Numbered from the stretch's first letter, positions 44,805-54,429 are shown. The stretch: DNA of 64,000 nt from Haloarcula amylolytica JCM 13557 (GCF_000336615.1 NZ_AOLW01000015.1:580906-644905); one strand, 5' to 3'. Notes: generated by a model from the sequence alone, not told the origin. Program-made: numbers and translations.

Positions 44805-46243
44805 GGCTCGGTAAGACCGCCCTCTCACATTTCGTCTCGCAGGTGGTCGTTTCGCTGGCCGGGTTCGCGGCGACGTGGCTCATTGCCGTCGTGCTCGGTG
44901 CGGACGGGCTGGGCCGGTACTCAGTCATCGTCTCGCTAGGCTTCTTTTGGCTCGTTGTACCCGGCAACGCCGTCGCTAATGCGATGAAGAAGCGAATCAG
45001 CGAGGGCGACAATCCTGCGGAATTCATCGGCGGTGGCATCCTGCTCAACGTGGCTGTAGCTGGCGTGCTCGGCGTCTTAGTCATGGCTGCCGGAGAGCTC
45101 CTTGGGGGCATCGTCTCCCGCAACCGCGAGCTGATGCGGGTCCTCATTGATTACGACGTGGAGATCGTGATCATGCTGGTCGCGACAGTGGCATACCGGA
45201 CGACACAGGGAAGCTTACAGGGACAGAAACGAGTCGCCACGACGGGTTGGCTCAAGGCCGGCGAGCGCGTGATGCGGACTGTTCTACAGGTCGGGGCACT
45301 TCTGGCGGCGATGGGCGTGGCCGGCATCGCGTTGGGCCACGCCCTGTCGCTGGCCGTCGCTGCCGGGGCTGCTTTCCTGTTGAGCGAGCGGCGGCCGGCG
45401 CTGCCTACCGCCGACCAGCTCCGGAGCCTCATTGATTACGCCAGATATGCGTGGATGGGAGCGCTCCGGAGCCGGGTATTCGGCTGGCTCGACACCATCT
45501 TCCTCTCGTTTTTCGTTAGTGCTTCGCTCATCGGTATCTACGAGGCGGCGTGGGGCATCGCATCGATGCTTGCCATCGCGAGTTCTTCGATCAGCCAGAC
45601 GCTTTTTCCCGAGGTCAGCGACCTGAGCACGACAGAGAGCTACGACCGTATCGTCCACTACCTCGACGAGGCGCTAGCCTTCAGCGGTATCCTCGTCATT
45701 CCGGGACTCGTCGGCGCGGCCGTCATCGGCGAGCGGGTCCTCCGGTTCTATCGTCCGGAGTTCGAACAAGGCGCAACGGTGTTGCTCATCCTCATCGCGG
45801 CGTATCTTGCCGACGCGTTCGCCTCTCAGTTCACAAACGTCATCAACGGGGTCGACAGGCCCGACGCAGCATTTCGTGTCAACATGGTTTTCATCGTCTC
45901 TAACGCGATCCTGAATGCAGTTCTCATCTGGCAACTCAGCTGGACAGGTGCTGCCATCGCCACCGCGCTGTCGTCGGTGATTCGGGCGCTGGTCGGTTAC
46001 TGGGTGCTCGGGAACATCGTCGGATCCATCCGGATTCCGTACCGGACACTCGGTACCCAGGTCGCCGCTGCTACGTTGATGGCTGCTGCTGTCTCCCCCA
46101 TCGCTATGCTGATGCCTCCGGGTCGGCTGGGCACGCTGCTGCTCGCCGGCTTCGGCGGACTCGTCTACGCTGTCGTCCTCGTAGCCATCTCGTCGCGGGT
46201 CCGCGCGAAGGTCCGATTGCTTATGCCAGAAACGACATTATAG
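44801..46243 (+). CDS. Oligosaccharide flippase (Wzx/polysaccharide transporter family)
   Basis: This 480-residue membrane protein has about 12-14 hydrophobic helices. It begins MRLGKTALSHFVSQVVVSLA and has the family region FLSFFVSASLIGIYEAAWGI and NVINGVDRPDAAFRVNMVF. It would flip dolichol-linked glycan to the outer face, the job proposed for AglR in Haloferax. It is translationally coupled (4 bp) with the upstream sulfatase-like gene, implying joint function. Confidence 0.9.
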   Translation: MRLGKTALSHFVSQVVVSLAGFAATWLIAVVLGADGLGRYSVIVSLGFFWLVVPGNAVANAMKKRISEGDNPAEFIGGGILLNVAVAGVLGVLVMAAGELLGGIVSRNRELMRVLIDYDVEIVIMLVATVAYRTTQGSLQGQKRVATTGWLKAGERVMRTVLQVGALLAAMGVAGIALGHALSLAVAAGAAFLLSERRPALPTADQLRSLIDYARYAWMGALRSRVFGWLDTIFLSFFVSASLIGIYEAAWGIASMLAIASSSISQTLFPEVSDLSTTESYDRIVHYLDEALAFSGILVIPGLVGAAVIGERVLRFYRPEFEQGATVLLILIAAYLADAFASQFTNVINGVDRPDAAFRVNMVFIVSNAILNAVLIWQLSWTGAAIATALSSVIRALVGYWVLGNIVGSIRIPYRTLGTQVAAATLMAAAVSPIAMLMPPGRLGTLLLAGFGGLVYAVVLVAISSRVRAKVRLLMPETTL

Positions 46244-46278
46244 CAATCCTTAATTGTACCACTGGCGGACCCAGTATC

Positions 46279-47634
46279 ATGAACAACGTCCTCCTCGTCA
46301 CTATCGATTCGCTACGAGCGGACCATGTGGGGTATCACGGGTACGAGCGAGATACCACGCCAAATATTGACGCCTATGCTGAAGCGAGCAGCACGTTCCT
46401 GAACGCCTTCTCTCACGTCGGCGGCACCCGCTTTTCATTTCCCGGCATCCTCTCAGGTGTGACGCCGATGATGTACGGCGGTCACGAACGGATTTCCGAG
46501 GAACAGACACTCATCTCGGAGGTATTCAACGACGCCGGCTACCGCACCGGCGGATTTCACTCGAACCTCTACGTCTCCGGGCAGTTCGGCTACGACCGGG
46601 GCTGGGACGAGTTCTACGACTCAGCACCCGACGAGTCGACGACCTCGAAGCTCCGGAAGTGGGCCAAGACGAACCTCGACGGCACACTGCTCTCCCTCCT
46701 GAGACGTGGCTACGACTTCCTCGAGTCTTCACAGGGTATCAACGTCGGGTCCTATCACGTCCCGGCGGATGAAATTACTGACCGGGCGATTCAGTTCATC
46801 GAGGACAGCGACGATGAGACGCCGACGTTCGTCTGGGCGCACTACATGGATGTCCATCATCCGTTCCTGCCACCCGAGGAGTACCAGCGTGAGTTCCGGG
46901 ACGAGCCGGTGTCCGACAACGACTCGATTCAGCTTCGTCGAAAGTACATCGAGGAGCCCGAGGAAGTGACACCGGAAGAGCACCAGACGTTCATCGATCT
47001 CTACGATGCTGAGATACGGTTTAACGACGCTGAGGTCGGCCGTCTCATGGACGCCGTCAAGTCGACGTGGGGAGACGACTACGTGATGGCGTTGACTGCG
47101 GACCACGGCGACCACTTCCTCGAGCACGGTTACTTCGGCGGAGCCCGTCTCCTTGACGTGAAAAACCACGTCCCACTCTTGATTAACGGCTGGGACGATA
47201 CGGGAAGCTACGACGAGCTAGTCGGGCTGACTGACCTGCCCTGCACGCTCGTCGACACCGCTGGGCTCGAGGTCCCGAACAACTGGTTCGGACAGAGCCT
47301 CCGGGGACTCGCTTTCGACGGGGAGTGGGACCGCAGCGAGATTCTGGGCGGCTACCGCGATAGCGACGGCTACGAGCACATCCGCGTTCGAGAACCCGAG
47401 TGGAAGCTCATTGCCCACGAGGACGACGAAGACGACGAGCTGTACGACCTGACGACAGATCCTGAAGAGCAGGAAAACGTCATTGAGGACCATCCGTCTC
47501 AGGAGCGGCGGCTTCACAAACGACTCGATGACCACCGGCAGCTCGTTCGGGCGACCGAAGCGGACGACGTCGAGCGCCCGGACATGGATGAAGACGTCAA
47601 GGAACGGCTCCGACGGCTGGGTTACGACGAGTAG
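46279..47634 (+). CDS. Sulfatase-like hydrolase/transferase (AlkP superfamily) 5
   Basis: This 451-residue protein has VLLVTIDSLRADHVGYHGYE, nucleophile region TRFSFPGILSG (Ser-Phe-Pro), ALTADHGDHFLEHGYFGG and the tail RLRRLGYDE. Ser at the nucleophile position could in principle be converted to formylglycine by an anaerobic maturase, or act directly. It lies 35 bp after the flippase on the same strand. Its 3' end overlaps the convergent GT4 gene by 13 bp. Confidence 0.87.
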   Translation: MNNVLLVTIDSLRADHVGYHGYERDTTPNIDAYAEASSTFLNAFSHVGGTRFSFPGILSGVTPMMYGGHERISEEQTLISEVFNDAGYRTGGFHSNLYVSGQFGYDRGWDEFYDSAPDESTTSKLRKWAKTNLDGTLLSLLRRGYDFLESSQGINVGSYHVPADEITDRAIQFIEDSDDETPTFVWAHYMDVHHPFLPPEEYQREFRDEPVSDNDSIQLRRKYIEEPEEVTPEEHQTFIDLYDAEIRFNDAEVGRLMDAVKSTWGDDYVMALTADHGDHFLEHGYFGGARLLDVKNHVPLLINGWDDTGSYDELVGLTDLPCTLVDTAGLEVPNNWFGQSLRGLAFDGEWDRSEILGGYRDSDGYEHIRVREPEWKLIAHEDDEDDELYDLTTDPEEQENVIEDHPSQERRLHKRLDDHRQLVRATEADDVERPDMDEDVKERLRRLGYDE

Positions 47635-48815
47635 CCGGCAACGGAACGAAGAATACCGCGGTATCGCTCGCAGGCCGCGTCGAAACTATACTCGCGTTCG
47701 ATCAGGGTGCGTCCGTTCTCGCTGATTGCTGCCAGATCATCTCTGTCGAGAATCTTCTCGATACCCGACGCCAGTGCTGTGGGCTCGCGTGAGTCGATGG
47801 TGAAGCCGGTGTCTCCGTCCCTGACGACGTCCGGGACACCCGAGACTGGGGTGGCATATACCGGCGTTCCGCAAGCCAGCGCTTCCAGGATGGTTGTCGG
47901 GAGCCCCTCGGTCGGCTGGGAAGGCAGGATCAGGAGTTCGAGGTCGTTCAGAGCGCGAGGGACCTTATCATGGTCAACCCAGCCGGTCAGTTCCACCCGG
48001 CCGACCTCAATCTCCCCAGCGAGGTCCTGTTCCAGCCACTCACGGAGGTCACCGTCGCCGATGAACCGGAACGTCACGTCATCAGGTAGTTCCGCGGCGA
48101 CAGAAGCGAGTTCCCGGATGCCCTTCTCTTCGTCGAGCCGTCCGAGGAACCCAACGACACGGTCGCGGTCGGCGTAGGACTGCTGGACGCGAAATTCGTC
48201 CGTCCGGACGTAGCGCGCCCCCGTCGGATACACGGTCGGGGATTCCGGATGCAGGTCCAGTTGGCGGGCCATCTCGGGCGTGTAGGTGATGACCCCGTGA
48301 GCCGCGGCGAAGCCGGCTCGTTCGAGTGCACGGACGGCACCGGCGAGCCCGGCAGCCACCGGGTCCGGCAACTGCTGTTCCCAGTTCAGCCGGAGCGTCA
48401 GCGGCACGTCGCCGCGGGGTTCGACGAGAACCGTTTTACCGAGCAACCGAGCCGCGATAATGGGAAGCAGGTACGACGTTGCGCCGAAAAACAGGACCAC
48501 GTCTTCGTCACGGTCAGCAATAACGCGACACATCCGGAGTTGGTTCAGCAGGAACCGGCCGGCGGCGGTGACGACGGAGTCGCCCGCGCCTTTTCGCGTG
48601 AGCTCGACAAGTTCGTGCCGGTCGCGAATCTCGGAATCAGCCGGCAGGTCAGCCGTCACGAGCGCGACTGATGTGATCGCAGAGAGGATATCCAGTAGGC
48701 TCCGGGTCGCGTTCTCGCCGGCCGCAGCAAGCGGATGCGTGACGACACAGACGCTCGGGAGGTCTGTTCCCTGGGTTTCCGTCTCGTGCTCTCGATGACG
48801 TGTTTGTTCCGTCAT
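47622..48815 (-). CDS. GT4 glycosyltransferase
   Basis: This 397-residue GT-B enzyme has SVCVVTHPLAAAGENATR at its start, VGFLGRLDEEKGIRELA, RFIGDGDLREWLEQDL and the EX7E motif in PTEGLPTTILEALACGTPV. It is a likely sugar transferase for the lipid-linked oligosaccharide. It lies 3 bp downstream of aglG and is therefore probably cotranscribed with it. Donor sugar unknown. Confidence 0.9.
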   Translation of the reverse strand: MTEQTRHREHETETQGTDLPSVCVVTHPLAAAGENATRSLLDILSAITSVALVTADLPADSEIRDRHELVELTRKGAGDSVVTAAGRFLLNQLRMCRVIADRDEDVVLFFGATSYLLPIIAARLLGKTVLVEPRGDVPLTLRLNWEQQLPDPVAAGLAGAVRALERAGFAAAHGVITYTPEMARQLDLHPESPTVYPTGARYVRTDEFRVQQSYADRDRVVGFLGRLDEEKGIRELASVAAELPDDVTFRFIGDGDLREWLEQDLAGEIEVGRVELTGWVDHDKVPRALNDLELLILPSQPTEGLPTTILEALACGTPVYATPVSGVPDVVRDGDTGFTIDSREPTALASGIEKILDRDDLAAISENGRTLIEREYSFDAACERYRGILRSVAGYSS

Positions 48816-48818
48816 CTG

Positions 48819-49793
48819 TTACCCCCAGACCGTCATTCCGTACAAGTAGCCAAAGCCAACGAATGCGGTGAGGGCAAACAGGAAGACGAGCTGTAAGACG
48901 CCGGCTACAGAGGGAGAGTGGATGAGGCTACCAATCCTTTCGGGGGCAAACCGAAACAGGAGGTCACCGAGGAAATCGGACTCCTCGCTGGTCGATTCCG
49001 GTACAAACACCTCCATGCCGCGTTTTGAGTAGCCTTGCCAGAACGCGCGGTCTAACAGCCACCCAGGATCAGTTCGGTAGTCGAATATCTTGTGGGCGAC
49101 GAGCGCGTCCGGGGTGTAGTACACACCTTCGTCGTATTTAGTTCGCAAGCGCGCACAGAGTTCCGTCTCGCCGCCCTGAAGGTTCTTCTCGCCCTGGCGG
49201 CCGCCGATGTCGTCGTCGAAGCCGCCCAGTTCGAGGAACACGTCCCGGTCGAAGGAGATGTTCGAGCCGAAGGTGTTGCGGACGACGCCGGGTTCGTCGG
49301 GGTCGCCGTTCGGGCCAAAGCCACGGTGGGTGACGCCGATGAGCCAGTAGAACTCCTCGGGGAGAAAGCTCGGTTTGCCGGCGACCCACGCCGGCGTCAT
49401 TCGGCCGCCGACCGCGAGGGCGTCGTGTCGTTCGTAGGCATCGACTAGCGCCGCGACCCACTCTTCATCGGCGATTGCGTCGTCGTCGATGAACGCGACT
49501 ACGTCACCGGTGGCGACTTCGGCCCCGTTGTTCCGGCTCTCTAGCAGTCCAACGTTCTCGTCGTTGCAGTGAGTCAGGACGTCGTCCCGCTCGCCAAAGT
49601 CGGATTCGTACTGTTCGTACACTTCGCGGTTCCCATCCGAGACCAGTACGAGTTCCACGTCGCCGTAGGTCTGGGCTAAGACGCTCTCGGCCGCCGTTCG
49701 GCAGTCGTCGTACCGCTCCATCGTGTGCGTACAGAGCACGACCGAGACTCGCATGGTCGGTGGTGTGCCACCGGTGCTGTTAGGCGTTTCCAT
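48819..49793 (-). CDS. aglG: Family 2 glycosyltransferase, AglG type
   Basis: This 324-residue GT-A enzyme has VSVVLCTHTMERYDDC, VAFIDDDAIADEEWV with DXD-like aspartates, GVTHRGFGPNGDPDEP and GGFDDDIGGRQGEKNLQGGE, which are characteristic of AglG (glucuronosyl transfer to glucosyl-dolichyl phosphate). One C-terminal membrane helix (about 298-320) anchors it. An internal start at 49754 (MRVSVVL) is possible and is closer to the family N-terminus. It is divergent from aglB with only 57 bp between starts. Confidence 0.9.
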   Translation of the reverse strand: METPNSTGGTPPTMRVSVVLCTHTMERYDDCRTAAESVLAQTYGDVELVLVSDGNREVYEQYESDFGERDDVLTHCNDENVGLLESRNNGAEVATGDVVAFIDDDAIADEEWVAALVDAYERHDALAVGGRMTPAWVAGKPSFLPEEFYWLIGVTHRGFGPNGDPDEPGVVRNTFGSNISFDRDVFLELGGFDDDIGGRQGEKNLQGGETELCARLRTKYDEGVYYTPDALVAHKIFDYRTDPGWLLDRAFWQGYSKRGMEVFVPESTSEESDFLGDLLFRFAPERIGSLIHSPSVAGVLQLVFLFALTAFVGFGYLYGMTVWG

Positions 49794-49850
49794 CCTGCGC
49801 TCGCACAGAGGTCAAAAGGCTTATGCGCGCCTTGGCAGTTTTTCCGTGCA

Positions 49851-52643
49851 ATGAGTCAATCACGGGGCTATCTTGACGACAACCCCGAACTCGAGTCCGC
49901 CCTGGAGTGGGCCGAGCGCTGGTACCACGTTCCGGTCCTCCTGGTACTGCTCGGGTTCATGCTGTGGAATCGTGTCCGGAGTTGGCAGAACTTTATCGTT
50001 GATGGCGAGGTGCTGTTCAGCGGGAACGACGCCTGGTACCACTACCGCTCGACGCAGTACGTGGTCGAACATTGGCCCTCGACAATGCCGTTCGACCCCT
50101 GGACCGCGTTCCCGTACGGGACCAGTAACGGGCAGTTCGGGACGCTGCTCGATCAAATCGTCGCGACAGTTGCCCTGATTATCGGTCTGGGTTCACCCAG
50201 CGACCAGACCGTTGCGATGACACTTCTGTTTACCCCCGCCGTACTCGGGACGCTCGTTGCGATTCCGACGTACCTCATCGGACGCCGACTCGGCGGCCGC
50301 CTCGGTGGTGTAACTGCAGTTACTGTGATGGCATTCTCGACGGGGTGGCTCCTGCGACGGAGCCTCGTCGGTTTCTCCGACCACCACGTCGCTGAAGCGC
50401 TCTTTCAGGTACTCGGTGTCCTCGGGGTCATGGTGGCTGTCAGCATCGCCGCGCGGGACAAGCCGATCTACGAGCAGTTCCTTGAGCGAGATATCGATGC
50501 ATTGCGGGACACCATCAGTTGGTCCATGCTGGCCGGTGTGGCGATTGCGCTGTATCTCTGGGTTTGGCCGCCGGGTGTACTCCTTCTCGGGATACTCGGT
50601 GTCTTCTTCCTGCTCCGACTGTGTCTGGAGTACATCCACGACAGCAGCCCGGAACACACGGCCATCGCGGGCGCAATTACGATGACGACTACCGCTGTAG
50701 TGAGTGCGTCTCGAATCACCGTCCTAGAAATCACGGCAACCGCTCAATCGTTGCTACAGCCGGGTCTGGCACTGGCCGTTGGCCTCGGCTGCGTGTTCAT
50801 GGCATGGCTGGCCCGATTCATGGAGCAGCGCGAGTACGGCCGGTACGTGTACCCTGCGACCGTGTTTGGAATCCTCGCGTTCGGGGCTGTTCTAATGGCA
50901 GTGGTGACCCCCGATCTGTGGAACTTCTTCACAAACAACGTCATGCGGGTCGTTGGACTCACAACCAGTGAAACCGCCAGCACCGTCGGCGAAGCAAACC
51001 CACTGCCGGGCGCTGGCGTCCTATTTGACGCACACGGGTTCGCTGTCATCGTTGCGGCGATCGGTGGCCTGTTTTTGCTCGGAAAGCAGTTCCTCTCCGA
51101 CGACGCACCTGCGGAAGAGCTACTCGTCGTGGTCTGGGCGCTGTTCATTCTGTTTGCCTCGTTCACCCAACAGCGGTTCGCGTACTATATTGTCGCGCCG
51201 ATTGCAGTGCTGTCGGGGATGGTCGTCGGTCGATTCATCGTCTGGTTTGACTTCAGTGCCGACGACGGAATCGAATACTATCAGGTCTTGACGATTCTCA
51301 CGGTACTGCTCGTCATCGTCGTCCCGCTGTTCGCCTTCGGTACGACGTCGCCGGTCGAGGCTGGCAAGACCGGTCCCGGTCCGAGTATCCAGAGCTGGGA
51401 CGAGAGCCTGCAGTGGATGGAAGGGAACACGCCTGCGGAGGGCGCGTACGGCTCCGGTGGTGACGCGACACTCGATTACTACGGTACCTATGAGAAACAG
51501 GAGGACTTCGATTATCAGGAAGGTCAGTACGGCGTCCTGTCGTGGTGGGACTACGGGCACTGGATTACCACCAGAGCAGAGCGCGTTCCGAACGCGAACC
51601 CGTTCCAGCAAGGAACTGAGACCGTCGCTCCGTTCCTGGTTGCACAGAACGAAACGCGGGCAAACGATATCCTCGACAGCACAGACGAGGATGACGCGAA
51701 GACGCGGTACGTGGCCGTTGACTGGCGGATGGCCGAGACCAACGGGAACGACCCCTACCGCGGGAAGTTCTTCGCGCCAGCGACGTACGCTGATGGCGTA
51801 GATCCGAGCGACTACTACAGCCGGATGGTACTTCAGTCGGAGGCCCGTGCCAGACAGATAACGTTCCAGCAGCAGGCCTACTACGAGACGATGACCGCTC
51901 GACTGTACCGGTTCCACGGGAGTGCTGCGGAGCCGAAGCCGGTTGTCGTCGACTGGGAGAACAAGGAAACACGGGGGACACAGTACCGTGGTGCACCGAG
52001 CAACGGCCCAGTAATCAAGCAGTTCGAGAGCATGGAGCAGGCGCGCCAGTACGTCGAGGAAGACCCAACCTCACAGATCGGTGGGTTCGGCGACAACCCA
52101 TCTGAACGGGTTTCAGCGATGGAGCATTACCGACTGGTCGGATCCAGTGAGACTGAGGCGTTCCCGAACAATCCGCGATACCAGCACTCCGCCTGGACGA
52201 AGATATTCGAGCGCGTCCCCGGTGCGACGGTCGAAGGGACTGGACCGGCGAACACGACAGTCAAGGCCGCCGTGGAGATGCGTAACCCGGCCACGAACAA
52301 GACGTTCATCTACAGCCAGCGCACCCAGACAGATCAAAACGGGAACTTCGAGATGACCGTTCCCTACTCGACTACCGGATACGACGACTGGGGGACCGAC
52401 GAGGGCTACACGAACGTGAGCGTCCGTGCCGAAACTCAGTACCAGTTCACAGCAATCGGGACCAACGACGGGAACCGGACCGGCTTTACCGGTACGACTG
52501 AGGTCACTGAAGGACAGGTCATCGGTGAGGACGACTCCGCCGCAACCGTCGAACTGGAGCCGATAACGATTCAGCAGGGCGACGAGACCAGCGGTGAATC
52601 GCGCACCCCGATGACCGAGGACGCGGCTGAAGCGGGCGCATAA
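49851..52643 (+). CDS. aglB: AglB, archaeal oligosaccharyltransferase
   Basis: This 930-residue STT3-family enzyme transfers dolichol-linked glycan to Asn in N-X-S/T sequons outside the membrane. The ATG at 49851 is chosen because the frame from 49725 adds a non-family basic extension. The first external loop holds GNDAWYHYRS (Asp60), and the catalytic WWDYG motif begins at residue 565. About 13 membrane helices fill the first 500 residues, and a soluble beta-rich domain follows. A GGCTTATGC TATA-like box lies about 30 bp upstream. Confidence 0.96.
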   Translation: MSQSRGYLDDNPELESALEWAERWYHVPVLLVLLGFMLWNRVRSWQNFIVDGEVLFSGNDAWYHYRSTQYVVEHWPSTMPFDPWTAFPYGTSNGQFGTLLDQIVATVALIIGLGSPSDQTVAMTLLFTPAVLGTLVAIPTYLIGRRLGGRLGGVTAVTVMAFSTGWLLRRSLVGFSDHHVAEALFQVLGVLGVMVAVSIAARDKPIYEQFLERDIDALRDTISWSMLAGVAIALYLWVWPPGVLLLGILGVFFLLRLCLEYIHDSSPEHTAIAGAITMTTTAVVSASRITVLEITATAQSLLQPGLALAVGLGCVFMAWLARFMEQREYGRYVYPATVFGILAFGAVLMAVVTPDLWNFFTNNVMRVVGLTTSETASTVGEANPLPGAGVLFDAHGFAVIVAAIGGLFLLGKQFLSDDAPAEELLVVVWALFILFASFTQQRFAYYIVAPIAVLSGMVVGRFIVWFDFSADDGIEYYQVLTILTVLLVIVVPLFAFGTTSPVEAGKTGPGPSIQSWDESLQWMEGNTPAEGAYGSGGDATLDYYGTYEKQEDFDYQEGQYGVLSWWDYGHWITTRAERVPNANPFQQGTETVAPFLVAQNETRANDILDSTDEDDAKTRYVAVDWRMAETNGNDPYRGKFFAPATYADGVDPSDYYSRMVLQSEARARQITFQQQAYYETMTARLYRFHGSAAEPKPVVVDWENKETRGTQYRGAPSNGPVIKQFESMEQARQYVEEDPTSQIGGFGDNPSERVSAMEHYRLVGSSETEAFPNNPRYQHSAWTKIFERVPGATVEGTGPANTTVKAAVEMRNPATNKTFIYSQRTQTDQNGNFEMTVPYSTTGYDDWGTDEGYTNVSVRAETQYQFTAIGTNDGNRTGFTGTTEVTEGQVIGEDDSAATVELEPITIQQGDETSGESRTPMTEDAAEAGA

Positions 52644-52776
52644 CGGAGTCACAGCGGTCTGTCACTGTCCGACCGCCTGTTCGATCCACTTGAGACTGTT
52701 TACAGGATTCCGTCGACGGACTGCGTTCTAGCAGTGGTCCATGCTCGCGAAAAAATCGACAGCAGCGGTACCGTGC

Positions 52777-52956
52777 TCACTCGGCTAGCGGATTGAACGT
52801 GCCGTTGATGTCCCACTCGTGGAGACAGTGTGGGTCGCCGGACTGCTTGGTGTCGTCGTCGGTGACGATGCGCCAACTGTGTCGCTCGGGGTCCCACTCA
52901 TCGACCCGCCCACAGCGCTCGCACTCGCGTTCGCGTGGGGTGACGATTTCAGCCAT
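52777..52956 (-). CDS. HEWD family protein (59 aa)
   Basis: This 59-residue protein from the ATG at 52956 has CERCGR near residue 12 and the name-giving CLHEWD at about 44-49, giving three cysteines plus His for a probable zinc site. It matches the haloarchaeal HEWD family of unknown function. A longer frame to 53160 is unlikely. It is convergent with aglB with a 133-bp gap. Confidence 0.85.
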   Translation of the reverse strand: MAEIVTPRERECERCGRVDEWDPERHSWRIVTDDDTKQSGDPHCLHEWDINGTFNPLAE

Positions 52957-53086
52957 ATCTGGTGCAAGCGCGTGGGTCGTTATCAGGCTGCCGGTCCCTG
53001 ACCGGTCCGGCCGAAGCGATTCGCAACCGACGCCGTGGGTGTGCTGTACCGACACTGACTCCCGGGTAGTGCAAACGATACGACGC

Positions 53087-53542
53087 TCAAAAGTCCGGGA
53101 GGTCGTCCGCGCCGACCTCCTCAGCTTCCCAATCGATGTACTCGTCGGCCAGCACCTCACAGACGACCTGTCCGAACTCGGTCAATCCGGCGTTGATACC
53201 TGAGACAGTGCCCCAGGAGTCGATGTCCGGATGGAGTTCCCGCTCGCGCCAGTCTTCGGGCAGGCCAGGGGCGTGATAGCCCACACGGCCCGCAAACGAG
53301 TCCCAGAAGAAATCGAACTCCTCGATGAGTCCCAGGTCGGTGACGATTTCCCACTGGTCGGCATCGAGCGACGCGTCCGCAGCCCACTCTTCGAAAGCGT
53401 CCGCCCACGCGCCGTCGTCGAGGGCCTCGGCGAGTTCCTCGCGCCGGTATTCGTCGCCCTGTACTTCGGCGTCGTCGTACTCGTCGGCAGCGACGCCGGT
53501 GGACAGTTCCGGCCGTTCCGGCGTCTCGACATCCAGTGTCAT
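53087..53542 (-). CDS. Conserved haloarchaeal hypothetical protein (151 aa)
   Basis: This very acidic 151-residue protein starts at the ATG at 53542 (MTLDVETPERPELSTG). It is mostly helical, with YRREELAEALDDGAWADAFE, SLDADQWEIVTDLGLIEEF, FFWDSFAGRVGYHAPGLP and a C-terminal ADEYIDWEAEEVGADDLPDF. It has no signal, membrane helix or known motif. Function unknown. Confidence 0.75.
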   Translation of the reverse strand: MTLDVETPERPELSTGVAADEYDDAEVQGDEYRREELAEALDDGAWADAFEEWAADASLDADQWEIVTDLGLIEEFDFFWDSFAGRVGYHAPGLPEDWRERELHPDIDSWGTVSGINAGLTEFGQVVCEVLADEYIDWEAEEVGADDLPDF

Positions 53543-53652
53543 AGTCGTGGTTGGCAGCGGAGCGGAATAAAGGTCGTACTGTTGGCTGTCTCTCTGACGG
53601 TCGTCGTCACTCCGAGGTGGCAATATCCGTCGCGTGAGTACAGCAGACAGTA

Positions 53653-54096
53653 TCAGCGGTTCGCTTCCCCGTCGAGGGCGCGCTGTCGCAGTCGTTCCCC
53701 GCGGTCAGTCTCGGCCGTCACGTCGGGAACGGGAACCGGGTTCCTGTCCTCGTCGACCGCGACGTACACCGAGTACGACTCCGCTGTCGACTCAGTCTCG
53801 CCGGTTCTGAGGTTCTCTCGGGCGACTCGAAGTCGAACTTTGACACTCGTTTCGCCAGTGTCGTAGACGAACGCTTCAATGAGAGCCGTGTCACCGACAG
53901 GTATCGGCCGTTTGAAGTTCACTTGGTCCATCCGCGCGGTGACGCAGGTCTCGCCGGCAAAGCGCATCGCCGACATCGCCCCGAGTTCGTCCATCCACTT
54001 CAGTACGTTCCCTCCGTGAGTCGAACCCAGGTGGTTCGAGTGGTTGGGCTGAACCATCCAGCGGTTCTCGATATAGGTTTCCAGTACCGTCGGCAT
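53653..54096 (-). CDS. Hotdog-fold acyl-CoA thioesterase
   Basis: This 147-residue enzyme has STHGGNVLKWMDELGAMSAM, the acyl-CoA thioesterase (YciA/BACH-type) helix with its conserved Asn and Asp, VNFKRPIPVGD and YSVYVAVDEDRNPVPVPDV. It hydrolyses acyl-CoA, with substrate length unknown. It probably forms hexamers as is usual for the family. The PadR gene lies 57 bp downstream on the plus axis, same strand. Confidence 0.9.
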   Translation of the reverse strand: MPTVLETYIENRWMVQPNHSNHLGSTHGGNVLKWMDELGAMSAMRFAGETCVTARMDQVNFKRPIPVGDTALIEAFVYDTGETSVKVRLRVARENLRTGETESTAESYSVYVAVDEDRNPVPVPDVTAETDRGERLRQRALDGEANR

Positions 54097-54153
54097 GGCG
54101 CGAGGTTGGCCAGCACCTGGGTTGAGTCTGTCGGACGGGCGTCGAAAACGTGA

Positions 54154-54429
54154 CTATGCCGAAACGTACTGCGCTTCCCACTCCTTCCGGGCGTCGAGTT
54201 CGCGCTGGCCGCGCTTGGTCAGCGTGTAAAAGTTCGTTCGGCGGTCGCGTTCGCCCTTCTCGATGAGCGCCTTTTCGACGAGCGTGTCAAGGTTCGGATA
54301 CAGTCGGCCGTGGTTGACTTCGCTCTCGTAGTAGTTTTCGAGTTCTTCCTTGATCGCTAACCCGTGGGGCTCGTCAAGGCCTGCAATGACGTACAGCAGG
54401 TCCCGCTGGAATCCAGTCAGGTCATACAT
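54154..54429 (-). CDS. PadR family transcriptional regulator
   Basis: This 91-residue winged-helix protein has FQRDLLYVIAGLDEPHGLAI, the recognition region VNHGRLYPNLDTLVEKALIE and the wing RTNFYTLTKRGQRELDAR. Most PadR proteins repress a nearby gene and themselves. An inverted repeat sits between its TATA-like box and the start. It may control the adjacent thioesterase gene or a distant target. Confidence 0.9.
   Translation of the reverse strand: MYDLTGFQRDLLYVIAGLDEPHGLAIKEELENYYESEVNHGRLYPNLDTLVEKALIEKGERDRRTNFYTLTKRGQRELDARKEWEAQYVSA

Noticed and set aside
40053..47634. Calling the five AlkP-superfamily proteins true sulfatases
   Set aside because: The canonical C/S-x-P-x-R formylglycine signature is not present, so only the superfamily is asserted.
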